Positions 1 to 7,412 of a stretch of DNA of 64,000 nt are shown here, one piece after another. Positions within the stretch are counted from its first letter, which is position 1. Each line of letters starts with the position of its first letter. A program made the translations under genes and the position numbers. Source of the DNA: Acidobacteriota bacterium (GTDB taxonomy: Bacteria; Acidobacteriota; Holophagae; Acanthopleuribacterales; Acanthopleuribacteraceae). Below the pieces are notes generated by a model. The model searched no databases and was not told the origin of the DNA. It worked only from the letters and a program-made list of their open reading frames with translations. The stretch lies in assembly GCA_030066195.1 (NCBI GenBank), contig JASJCB010000042.1, positions 31,792 to 95,791 of the forward strand, in the 5' to 3' direction.

Positions 1-30
1 TTCGGAAGAGACGGCATTTGAAGGAATCCC

Positions 31-774
31 ATGTATCGGCTGACCAGTATCCTGCTCCACAATATCGAGGGTCCCGTCAATCTGGGCGGTGTGTGTCGCG
101 CCATGGCCAACACGGGTTTCAAAAACCTGGCCTTTACGGGCGAACTGACCGGCAGGGAAGACGATGCGCGCAGGTTCGCGGTGCATGCCCGGGAAATCCT
201 GGACGGCGCTCGCATCCACGACGATTTCGCAGCGCTTATCGAAGACCGGGACATGTTGTTCGGTTTCACCCCCCGCAATCCATGGGACGACGGGCGCGGT
301 TTGGATTTGGAGGGTTTCCATGCAGCCTTCAACCTGGCTTTGAAGCACGGCAGACGCATCGGTCTGCTGTTCGGCAACGAGCAACGCGGCTTGGAGAACG
401 CCCAACTGGCCCGCTGCCATTTCCGGGTGGCTCTGCCTACCGCCGACGAATATGCCTCGATGAACCTGGCCCAGGCGGTCCTGGTGGTGCTCTGGGAACT
501 GCGCCGGCGCCACGATGCGGGTCACTTGAAAGCGGGGCAACAGGTACCGGAAATAGCCACGGCGGAGGAGCGAAAGGCTCTGTTGGACAATATCTACCGC
601 TACCTGGAAACCATCGAGTTCCTGAACCCGCAGAACCCGGAACAGATCTGGATCGAGGTTCAGCCGTTGTTCGCGAGTCGCAACTGGACCAAACGCGAGT
701 TGACCCTGCTGCACGCCGTCTTCGGCAAGGGCCGAAGCCGCTACCTGGCCGCTTTACGCAAACAAAAAGAATAG
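31..774 (+). CDS. trmJ: TrmJ-like tRNA/rRNA 2'-O-methyltransferase (SpoU/TrmH superfamily)
   Basis: The 247-aa product matches the length and layout of TrmJ-type SPOUT enzymes, which transfer a methyl group from S-adenosylmethionine to a ribose 2'-OH of tRNA. The N-terminus carries the motif-1 pattern (GPVNLGGVCRAMANTG, residues about 14-29). The knot-forming motifs follow: LLFGNEQRGLEN near residue 112 and ALPTADEYASMNLAQAV near residue 134. The C-terminal 80 residues are the helical tail seen in TrmJ. The ATG is preceded by GAAGGA five bases upstream. A SpoU paralogue acting on another RNA position cannot be excluded. The gene is monocistronic as far as can be seen; the window starts just upstream. 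Confidence 0.85.
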   Translation: MYRLTSILLHNIEGPVNLGGVCRAMANTGFKNLAFTGELTGREDDARRFAVHAREILDGARIHDDFAALIEDRDMLFGFTPRNPWDDGRGLDLEGFHAAFNLALKHGRRIGLLFGNEQRGLENAQLARCHFRVALPTADEYASMNLAQAVLVVLWELRRRHDAGHLKAGQQVPEIATAEERKALLDNIYRYLETIEFLNPQNPEQIWIEVQPLFASRNWTKRELTLLHAVFGKGRSRYLAALRKQKE

Positions 775-986
775 GTGCCCGGGATTTGTTGCGAAGGAGG
801 TCGGGCTGGAAGTACCTGGAGCACTTTCGAGGGCCCTTGGAAAGGTCCGACATGTCCGGTTCTCCACTATACCGGAGCTGCCAATCTACGCAGGGCCTCG
901 TCAAAGTCGGAGGGCAGTGCATAAAACAACTAAACAGCATGTCAGACTGCATAAACGTTCGTTTAGTCGAAAAATGTCTTGTTGTT

Positions 987-1154
987 CCCATTAGCAACAA
1001 AGTCCCTACAATCCGGAACTCGATTGTTCCCGGGAACAATCGAATATTTTATGCATGGACCTAGTGTGTTCCCGGGAACAATCGAGTATCGGACTACGGA
1101 ACTGTGCTTGCTCACCGGCTCCGCCTAAGGTAGCATACTTGTTCTTCTGGAGAT
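987..1154. repeat. Intergenic tandem array, 42-bp period, with TTCCCGGGAA palindromes
   Basis: The motif TTGTTCCC recurs at exactly 42-bp steps (its CCC at 987, 1029 and 1071), with a weak fourth position at 1113. In the second and third units it forms perfect palindromes around CCC|GGG: 24 bp at 1020-1043 and 14 bp at 1067-1080. Both are followed by the same CAATCGA. The first unit has only the left half, but a TTGTTG/CAACAA inverted repeat surrounds it. No reading frame is supported, and 42 bp is four helical turns. The rest of the 775-1160 spacer shows no gene. Confidence 0.6.
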
Positions 1155-1169
1155 ACAGTCGCGAAGTAA

Positions 1170-1361
1170 ATGAGAAAAGTCGAAGCGGTAAAAATTCTGT
1201 TAAGAATTATTAAAAAAAGTTGCCGGAAAGACTTGACACAAAGAATTGTTAGGAGCATATTAGTTATATCGATACTGTCACACGAGGAGGTGCCCATCAC
1301 CCCGCCAAACCATACAACCTATGGTGACAACGTGTGGGTAGTAGATGATTACTACAAGTAG
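1170..1361 (+). CDS. Possible small peptide gene (63 aa, uncertain)
   Basis: An open frame of 63 codons in the AT-richer spacer ends in an aromatic/acidic tail (GDNVWVVDDYYK). The N-terminal part is basic and hydrophobic. The ATG at 1170 has only a distant GGAG. A good promoter lies inside the frame at 1233-1261, so an RNA from it could only yield the 23-codon part from GTG at 1290; there AGGAGG (1285-1290) overlaps the GTG itself, which is too close for normal initiation. No family is recognised. It may be a genuine short peptide or a chance frame inside a non-coding RNA. Confidence 0.25.
   Translation: MRKVEAVKILLRIIKKSCRKDLTQRIVRSILVISILSHEEVPITPPNHTTYGDNVWVVDDYYK
1233..1261 (+). promoter_or_regulatory. 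Sigma-70-type promoter of the short unit
   Basis: A perfect TTGACA (1233-1238) is separated by 17 bases from CATATT (1256-1261), a 4/6 match to the -10 consensus. The predicted start is near 1268. The next clear terminator is at 1418-1462, giving a transcript of about 195 nt. Confidence 0.5.
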
Positions 1362-1462
1362 AGGTGTTCCAACACCTTAGGGTTCTTGCCGCTTGCAGGT
1401 CAAGAACATAAAAAGATAAAAAAGAGCCTACTCTAGTTAAACATAGAGTGAGGCTCTTTTTT
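1268..1462 (+). ncRNA. Candidate short transcript (sRNA or mini-mRNA)
   Basis: This interval runs from the predicted start site to a strong intrinsic terminator. It contains GAGGAGG at 1284-1290 and three successive hairpins: AGGTGTT/AACACCT (1362-1377), GTTCTTG/CAAGAAC (about 1382-1407) and the terminator. It could be a structured small RNA or an mRNA for a very short peptide. No known RNA family was recognised by eye. Confidence 0.3.
1418..1462. terminator. Bidirectional intrinsic terminator
   Basis: The stem pairs AAAAAAGAGCCTACTCTA with TAGAGTGAGGCTCTTTTTT (one bulged G) around an 8-base loop. It has T-runs on both strands, so it can end the short plus-strand unit and the minus-strand GAPDH gene, whose stop is at 1514. 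Confidence 0.85.
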
Positions 1463-1513
1463 AGTTTAGGATAGTATCTCAGGCGAATCGATCGCTTGAG
1501 AACATATCGATAT

Positions 1514-2941
1514 TTAGTAATATCGCAAGCGTTCCACACCGCAAACAATACGACCCAGGCGCGCCACCTGCATGGAGTAACCATATTCGTTGTCGTACCA
1601 TACATAAACGACGGAGTGGTTACCGTGAGCCTGTGTGGCCAGAGAATCCACGATGGCGGGATGGGTGTTGCCGATCAGGTCGGTGGACACCACATCTTCA
1701 TCGCGGGTATAGTCGATCTGAGCCACCAGACCGCCCTTTAACGAAGCTTGACGCAGGCTTTCGTTCACCTCTTCGGCCGTAACTTCCCGGTCGAAGGTCA
1801 GGTTGAGGATCGCCAGCGAGACGTTCGGCGTCGGCACCCGCACCGCGTTGCCGGTGACCTTGCCGGTCAGTTCCGGCAGGGCCTTGGAAATGGCCGAGGC
1901 GGCGCCGGTTTCGGTAAGCACCATATTCAACGGGGCAGAACGGCCGCGACGCTGCTTCTTATGGAAGTTGTCCAGCAGGTTCTGGTCGTTGGTGTAACTG
2001 TGTACGGTTTCCACATGTGCGTATTGGATACCGAAGTTATCGTTGAGCACCTTGATGGGCGGCACGATGGCATTGGTGGTGCAAGAGGCCGCGGAGAAAA
2101 TGCGCTCGCCTTCCTGCCAATTGCGGGTATTCACGCCGTAGACGATATTGGGAATGTCGCCCTTGCCGGGCGCGGTCAACAGCACGCGGTCCACACCTTT
2201 GGATTCAAGGTGCTTGCTCAGACCGGCGCGATCGCGCCAGGCGCCGGTGTTGTCGATGACCAGGGCGTTGGTGATGCCGTAGGCCTCGTAATCGATCTGG
2301 TCGGGCGAATCGGCCGAGATGAACTTGATATAACAGCCGTTTACGATCAGGGCGTCTTCCTCGGGCAAGATCTGCATCTGACCCTTGAGGGACCCGTGAA
2401 CCGAGTCGCGGCGCAACAGGTTGCCGCGCTTGACGACGTCGATCTTGCCGCGACAGACCACGGCGCGCAGACGAAGAGCGCTGCCGCCGCCCGCCTGCTC
2501 GCTGAGGATGCGGGCCATCAAGCGACCGATGCGGCCGAAGCCGTAGAGCACCACATCGCGGGGTTCCATGACATAACTGCAATCCAGGTGGGCGGTCAGC
2601 TTCTCCTTGAGGAAGGCGTCCAAATCGCCCTCGGCCTTGTTGTCCACCAACCATTCCATGGCCAGGCGACCCAGGTCGATCCGGGACGGGCACAGCGTCA
2701 TCTTGGCAAGGCTTCGGATGATGGGCAACGTCTCAACCAGGGTCAGTTCTAACTTGGAAATTTGACTGGCGTACTGGTGGCTTTTGAGCAGGCTTTGGGT
2801 ACTCTGATGAACCAGAACGCGACGAAACATAAGTAACTCAACCGAACGATCGATCCACATCTGATGGATGGCGCTCATGGCCTCCAGCGCCATCTTCTCG
2901 TTTTCGACCCATTTCTGTAACTCTTCTTTGTAATCGACCAA
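1514..2941 (-). CDS. gap: Glyceraldehyde-3-phosphate dehydrogenase, long form with N-terminal extension
   Basis: The product oxidises glyceraldehyde-3-phosphate to 1,3-bisphosphoglycerate with NAD(P). The nucleotide-binding motif GFGRIGR sits near residue 140, and the catalytic cysteine is in SAASCTTNAIVPP. The C-terminus has the usual YDNEYGYSMQVARL. The protein is about 475 aa, some 135 residues longer than classical GAPDH. The extra segment is a helical N-terminal domain, as in the ~480-aa GAPDHs of several Proteobacteria. I place the start at TTG 2941 because AAGGAG lies seven bases upstream; the ATG 18 bases further out has no ribosome site. The gene ends at the shared terminator at 1418-1462. 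Confidence 0.93.
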   Translation of the reverse strand: MVDYKEELQKWVENEKMALEAMSAIHQMWIDRSVELLMFRRVLVHQSTQSLLKSHQYASQISKLELTLVETLPIIRSLAKMTLCPSRIDLGRLAMEWLVDNKAEGDLDAFLKEKLTAHLDCSYVMEPRDVVLYGFGRIGRLMARILSEQAGGGSALRLRAVVCRGKIDVVKRGNLLRRDSVHGSLKGQMQILPEEDALIVNGCYIKFISADSPDQIDYEAYGITNALVIDNTGAWRDRAGLSKHLESKGVDRVLLTAPGKGDIPNIVYGVNTRNWQEGERIFSAASCTTNAIVPPIKVLNDNFGIQYAHVETVHSYTNDQNLLDNFHKKQRRGRSAPLNMVLTETGAASAISKALPELTGKVTGNAVRVPTPNVSLAILNLTFDREVTAEEVNESLRQASLKGGLVAQIDYTRDEDVVSTDLIGNTHPAIVDSLATQAHGNHSVVYVWYDNEYGYSMQVARLGRIVCGVERLRYY

Positions 2942-3150
2942 TGAACACTCCTTACGCACGCGGGCACCCGGCCGAGCGGCGGATTCTGTGTGGTTTTCGC
3001 AATCAGCGGACCGTGCCGTGGGTTACATCCAAAAAATACAACAACACGCTGCCTTTATCGACACGCGGCACAAGTGCGTTAGCTTATCACAAGCCGCCCG
3101 CGAGGTCTCATGGGTAATTCATGCGGGGTTGGACGCAGTCGAAACCCGGG

Positions 3151-4548
3151 TCAATACTCCAACATCTTGGCGATCTGTTCCTTGCGGTGCATCTTTCGCT
3201 GATCGTCGTAGAACATTGAACCGCTGTCCTCGTATTCGTTCTTCAAACCGAGGTGCTTGAGAATGTTGTCGCGCGAACCGCCTTGATCCGCGGTGCCCGC
3301 CGCCAGTTTCCCCGCGACCTGGCCGCGAATGTTGTTGTATTTTCGGGTGTTCCTCATAAATGGGATCTGCTTGTACCACTTTTCGTTGTCCAATTGGCGA
3401 TCCAGATTGGTGTTGATACCCGCGGCCCTCAATTGGGCAAGGTATCGGGGGTCCTCCAATAAGCGGGTGGCGTCCTTGTGCTTCTTATACATTTTGTAAG
3501 CCTTGATGCCCAGACCGATTCCACCGGCAGCAGCCAGCAGACCCCAACCAACCGGACCGGCGCCCAGCGCCAACGCAATACCGGCGCCCAGAGTTGCGCC
3601 GCCGCCCAATGCCTTGAGCAGATTACTCCGACGTTTGCCTTTTTGCGCGTCGGCCGCGAACCGGGCAAGACCGTAGTCACTATGATGTTCGCCCATGTCA
3701 TCTCTCGCCTGCTCCAGTTTCTTCATGCGGTGATGCGCCATACCCGCGCCGATCCCGCCGGAGAGCAGATTCGCGCTGCCGGTGACGATGGAGCCGACCG
3801 CGGCGACCGGCGTGTAGTCCATGGTGTGGCCGAACAATTTAGCAGCCTTGGCGACGGAACTCGCCCCGCTGGTCGTTGCCTTACCCAGGTTGCCCACCAC
3901 ATCCAGGCCGGTCAATGCCTTGTCCTTCTTCTTGCGGTCGCTGGTGGCCATGTCGTGTATATCGAGCCCGGCATCCAATAGTGCGCCGCCTGCTCCGATG
4001 ACCCCGGAAGAAACCCCGAAGGCATCCTTGGCATTATCGGCGTCCTGGGACGCATGCCAATAATTGGCGAAACGGGAAAGCTGTCCCCCTGCCGAAGCGA
4101 TGCCCTTGCCGCCGGTAATGCCTTTTTTCAACTTACCGGGCAACCCGCTGCTGGTGGCTTCCCTACCTATCTGAAACTGCTCGTCGCCATGCCGTTCCGA
4201 ATCGCTGCGAATCCGGGGCGCCTGGTAGGGCATGCTGGAGTCGTAAAACATGTCCGAGTTACTGTCGACGCGCAGCCGTTGGTTTTCTTGATTGTTGCCG
4301 CCTGTCATCTTATTCCACCAGGTTTTCCAGAACGGGTCCATTTGGATGGGCGTTTGTCCTTGTCGTCCCGGAGCATGAATGGCGTAATTGCCGATCTGGT
4401 GGTGCCCGATTTTAGCCGGGGCGTGAACGTCGTTCTGCTCCCGCATCACGTCCGCGTTGGTTTCTTGACGGTAAAGCGGTGCACTGCTGACGGGCGGGCG
4501 GCCCGGGGGGATGACACTCACTGGTCTCTTGATTCTCTTTTTGGGCAC
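3151..4548 (-). CDS. Unknown protein with a Gly/Ala-rich hydrophobic region
   Basis: The 465-aa product matches no family I can name. The first ~60 residues are proline- and basic-rich (MPKKRIKRPVSVIPPGRPP) with no signal peptide. Residues about 110-180 are polar. The middle holds several Gly/Ala-rich weakly hydrophobic stretches, the clearest being GGGATLGAGIALALGAGPVG followed by LAAAGGIGLGIKAY. The tail is charged and contains FYDDQRKMHRKEQ. Such glycine-rich amphipathic segments occur in membrane-inserting effectors and in cargo of contractile injection systems, but no such machinery is visible here. GTG 4548 is chosen because CGGAGG lies six bases upstream. The gene is divergent from the VWFA gene. 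Confidence 0.75.
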   Translation of the reverse strand: MPKKRIKRPVSVIPPGRPPVSSAPLYRQETNADVMREQNDVHAPAKIGHHQIGNYAIHAPGRQGQTPIQMDPFWKTWWNKMTGGNNQENQRLRVDSNSDMFYDSSMPYQAPRIRSDSERHGDEQFQIGREATSSGLPGKLKKGITGGKGIASAGGQLSRFANYWHASQDADNAKDAFGVSSGVIGAGGALLDAGLDIHDMATSDRKKKDKALTGLDVVGNLGKATTSGASSVAKAAKLFGHTMDYTPVAAVGSIVTGSANLLSGGIGAGMAHHRMKKLEQARDDMGEHHSDYGLARFAADAQKGKRRSNLLKALGGGATLGAGIALALGAGPVGWGLLAAAGGIGLGIKAYKMYKKHKDATRLLEDPRYLAQLRAAGINTNLDRQLDNEKWYKQIPFMRNTRKYNNIRGQVAGKLAAGTADQGGSRDNILKHLGLKNEYEDSGSMFYDDQRKMHRKEQIAKMLEY

Positions 4549-4805
4549 AACATGCCTCCGGAAGGCAGAGCGGATAAAGGGGTAGGTAAGCCTGAATATA
4601 GCTGTTCGGTCTAAAAAATGCAACTACCGGGTCATTAATAACAATCTGTGTCTCGATGGATTGTCCTGAAACAGGGTGATGCCTGTCACAAAAAGGAAGC
4701 AGATCGCAGCCGATACTCCGTCTCATTTGCCGGCCCGAGATTTGCTTCACCATCATCACCGCTCTTGGGAAAGGCGGTTTGCCCCGTGCGTCCGATCGAG
4801 GTCCT

Positions 4806-6776
4806 ATGCTGTATCTGTTGCTCTTGGGTTTCCTGAACCCGAAGAATCCCATGAATTATGCCTGGTATTACGATCTGAAGATTCAGTACACCCAAACCGA
4901 ATTGATCATTCGTCCTCAGGCCAAGCCCTGGATGCCGTCCGTGCTGGCGCGCGGGTCCCATGAACTGGCCTCCGCCGAGATCGACGGCAATCCTCACCTC
5001 TTCGACATCTTCAACTTCCCCGCCATTGCAAGCGGCGGCTTGAACGGCAAGATAGACCTGACCCTGATCTATCAGGTACGCGATACCGCCGGGGTGCTGG
5101 TTGACGAAAAACTCTTCCGCCGACGGGTTAAAATCCAGGGACGCGAAATTTCCATCCGCACCGGCGGCAAGCTCATCGGACAAACCGACGCCCGGGAGTT
5201 GGGAAGCCTTCAGGGCGTCTCCACCTTCCTGGGTTTGCTGGCCGCGCCCGACGGGTACGTCACCATGAAGCGGTCTATCAACCGCGACTTCGTGGTAGAA
5301 CTGATCTGGGGTCTTGGACGCAGGACCGGCATACGCCAAAACATCAGGGGTCGCACCGCCGCCCGTATTCCCTTCAGTCACAGACATCCCCTGGCCACCG
5401 CCTTTTGTCGCGACGGCGTCGCTTCCCCGAGCGCTTATCCGGCTCGTTATCGCGAGACCATGTTGGCCAAATTGGATGCCTACCAAAACTACGAGGACCC
5501 TGAACGGCATATCGAAATGGTAGAAAGGTTCCTGGCCATGAACCCCGGTGACAGCAAAGGCTTGCAAACGCTGCTGGAATTGCACTGGAAACAGGGCCGC
5601 GAGGAAACCGCGCACCGGATCGTCCGTCGCCTGGGGCCCCTTCTTCCCGAGAAAACCCGCGAACAAGCCGAGGCGCTTTACCGGCAGAAGCGGGACCGCC
5701 TGATGCCCATGCGCCATCGGTTTAAGAAGAACCCCAAGGCATCGATTTCCCTTAGCGCCCCGCAAGCGAACGCCCCCGTGGCCGGCATGGTGGACCTGAC
5801 TTTCACCATCGCCGACGCCCAAGCCCCGGTGCTGCTCGTGGACTGCACCCTGAATGGAAAAACCGTGGCCACTTTTGACCGGGCGCCCTTTCGCACTCGT
5901 TTCTCTACCAGGGGTTTCAGCGGCAAACAATCTCTGGTCATCCGCGCGTCTTTCTTCGACCAAACCTATGCTCAAACTTCCATCCCTGTTGAGGTCATCC
6001 CTATCGATGATTTCGCGGAGGTCCACGTCACCCCCCTGCGAGCCGTGGTAACCCAAGCGAACCAGTTCATCACCGATTTACAGCCGGAGCAGTTCGCCGG
6101 TCGTCTGGCCGGGGAGCCGATTACCCTGAGCCGCCTGGAACGGGAAACCGCGCCCTTGCGTATCTCCCTGCTGATGGACATCTCCTCCTCCATGCAAGGC
6201 GAGAAGATACTCTCGGCTCAGCACGCCGCCTATCGGTTCCTGGAAAACCTGTCCGCGCCCGATGAGGCCGAATTGATTGCCTTCGACCACAAGGCGCTGA
6301 GGATCGTGCCCTTCAGCAGCAACCCGGAGGATTTCTACCCGGGTCTCTTCGGCCTGGACCCCAGAGGCGGTACCGCACTCTACGATGCGATCGTCTCGGC
6401 CGCGGACGTCCTGGCCGAACGAGACGGCGTGCGGGTAATCATCGTGGTCTCGGACGGACGCGACCGGGCCTCGCGCGCAAAAGTCGGTGATGTGAAACAA
6501 CGGCTGATTGAACACGGCATCATGCTCTATGCCGTGACCCTGGACGAGTTGGTCACCGAACTGGCTCTTCTGGCCAGGGCGACGGGTTCGGTGTATACCA
6601 ACTTGGATGAAACCATGGACGTGACGGGCACACTGAAGCGCATCTATCGAGAACTGAAGTCCTTTTATTATGCCGAAATCACCACACCTGCTGAACCGAA
6701 CCTGTCCCGCTTGAAGCTGAAACTTAAAGGCCGCAAGGGTACTCCGCGCATACGTCGCCTGCTTGAGCGCCAATGA
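4806..6776 (+). CDS. VWFA-domain protein of the acidobacterial type
   Basis: The 656-aa product starts with a short hydrophobic segment (MLYLLLLGFLNP), possibly an export signal. A region of about 400 residues follows, including a TPR-like helical segment near residues 215-290 and a beta-rich segment. A VWFA domain begins near residue 450. The MIDAS motif DISSS is at about 458, and GGTALYDAI near 520 supplies the second metal-site threonine. Acidobacteria encode many such 'VWFA-related' proteins; the domain binds divalent metal and protein ligands. ATG 4806 has GAGG five bases upstream. The stop lies three bases before a hairpin (6779-6802) shared with the convergent mini-gene cluster. Confidence 0.8.
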   Translation: MLYLLLLGFLNPKNPMNYAWYYDLKIQYTQTELIIRPQAKPWMPSVLARGSHELASAEIDGNPHLFDIFNFPAIASGGLNGKIDLTLIYQVRDTAGVLVDEKLFRRRVKIQGREISIRTGGKLIGQTDARELGSLQGVSTFLGLLAAPDGYVTMKRSINRDFVVELIWGLGRRTGIRQNIRGRTAARIPFSHRHPLATAFCRDGVASPSAYPARYRETMLAKLDAYQNYEDPERHIEMVERFLAMNPGDSKGLQTLLELHWKQGREETAHRIVRRLGPLLPEKTREQAEALYRQKRDRLMPMRHRFKKNPKASISLSAPQANAPVAGMVDLTFTIADAQAPVLLVDCTLNGKTVATFDRAPFRTRFSTRGFSGKQSLVIRASFFDQTYAQTSIPVEVIPIDDFAEVHVTPLRAVVTQANQFITDLQPEQFAGRLAGEPITLSRLERETAPLRISLLMDISSSMQGEKILSAQHAAYRFLENLSAPDEAELIAFDHKALRIVPFSSNPEDFYPGLFGLDPRGGTALYDAIVSAADVLAERDGVRVIIVVSDGRDRASRAKVGDVKQRLIEHGIMLYAVTLDELVTELALLARATGSVYTNLDETMDVTGTLKRIYRELKSFYYAEITTPAEPNLSRLKLKLKGRKGTPRIRRLLERQ

Positions 6777-6813
6777 GAACCCGGGGCGTCTCTTCCCCGG
6801 GTCCCGAACCGGA

Positions 6814-6864
6814 TTAGTCGTCCCACAAAAAGCCGCCGGCTTTTGCTTTGCTTCTGATGACCAT
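6814..6864 (-). CDS. 16-residue peptide, copy A (MVIRSKAKAGGFLWDD)
   Basis: This mini-gene encodes MVIRSKAKAGGFLWDD and ends in TAA. A near-consensus ribosome site (AGAAGGAGG, core at 6870-6874) lies five bases before the ATG. Compared with the other two copies, residues 1-11 (MVI-R/K-SKAKAGG) are constant and residues 12-16 vary, always with aromatic residues and a final Asp. The basic constant part ending in Gly-Gly and the variable aromatic tail resemble leader and core of a ribosomally made, modified peptide. No modifying enzyme is adjacent, so a signal or regulatory peptide remains possible. Expression is not shown. Confidence 0.6.
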   Translation of the reverse strand: MVIRSKAKAGGFLWDD

Positions 6865-7026
6865 GTAATCCTCCTTCTAAAATCTGGGCGGCATCGGCCG
6901 CTTGATAGACCGGGCGCAATACCCGGCAAAAAAAGGACACTTTTTTCGCTGCCGGCCCGACCCGGCGAGAAGCGAGATAGTGCCGATTAGAACCCGGGGC
7001 GTCTCTTCCCCGGGCCCCGGATCGGA

Positions 7027-7077
7027 TTAGTCGGTCCAATAATAGCCGCCGGCTTTTGCTTTGCTTCTGATGACCAT
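7027..7077 (-). CDS. 16-residue peptide, copy B (MVIRSKAKAGGYYWTD)
   Basis: The second copy encodes MVIRSKAKAGGYYWTD, with the same GAAGGAGG ribosome site five bases upstream and a TAA stop. The first eleven codons are identical to copy A at the nucleotide level, while three of the last five codons change the amino acid. Keeping length, frame and terminal Asp while the tail changes argues for translation. The aromatic-x-aromatic pattern (Y-Y-W here, F-L-W and Y-Y-F in the other copies) recalls short precursors whose aromatic side chains are cross-linked; that comparison is inference only. Confidence 0.6.
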   Translation of the reverse strand: MVIRSKAKAGGYYWTD

Positions 7078-7240
7078 GAAATCCTCCTTCTAAGATCTGG
7101 GCGGCATCGGCCGCTTGATAGACCGGGCGCAATACCCGGCAAAAAGAAGACGCGTTTTTTCGCTGCCGGCCCGAACCGGCGGGAAGCGAGATAGCGCCGA
7201 TTAGAACCCGGGGTGTTTCTTCCCCGGGCTTCGGACCGGA

Positions 7241-7291
7241 TTAGTCAGAGAAATAATAGCCGCCGGCTTTTGCTTTGCTTTTGATGACCAT
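7241..7291 (-). CDS. 16-residue peptide, copy C (MVIKSKAKAGGYYFSD)
   Basis: The third copy encodes MVIKSKAKAGGYYFSD. It is the one nearest the acyltransferase gene, which ends at 7413 on the same strand, so all three copies could be read from that promoter. The ribosome site is GAAGGAGG five bases before the ATG. It has the conservative Arg-to-Lys change at residue 4 and the tail YYFSD. A CCCGGGG/CCCCGGG hairpin follows 12 bases after the stop. Confidence 0.6.
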   Translation of the reverse strand: MVIKSKAKAGGYYFSD

Positions 7292-7412
7292 GAAATCCTC
7301 CTTCTAAAATCAGGGCGACGTCGGCCGCTTGATAGACCGGGCGCAATACCCGGGAAAAAGAGGACATGTTTTTTCGCTGCCGGTCCGACCCGGTGCGAAG
7401 CGAGATCGTGCT

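Larger units (their letters stand above)
6779..7410 (-). repeat. Three tandem ~213-bp units, each with a 16-codon gene
   Basis: Three near-identical units lie head to tail; their mini-ORF stops are at 6814, 7027 and 7241 (steps of 213 and 214 bp). Read on the minus strand, each has a GC hairpin followed by an A-run, a CCGGG/CCCGG hairpin (7337-7353, 7123-7139, 6910-6926), the SD sequence GAAGGAGG, a 16-codon ORF, and a CCCGGGG/CCCCGGG hairpin (7207-7228, 6993-7014, 6779-6802). The sequence differs least in the leader and first eleven codons and most in the last five codons. The first unit starts directly after the stop of the acyltransferase gene. Confidence 0.85.

Noticed and set aside
437..1039. 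A 200-codon minus-strand frame across the end of the methyltransferase gene
   Set aside because: It has Pro/Arg-rich composition and no ribosome site, and it overlaps a well-supported gene and the palindrome array.
6668..7132. A 154-codon minus-strand frame running through two of the mini-peptide units
   Set aside because: It exists because the unit length (213 bp) is a multiple of three. It has no ribosome site, is not continuous through the third unit (214 bp), and ends inside the VWFA gene.
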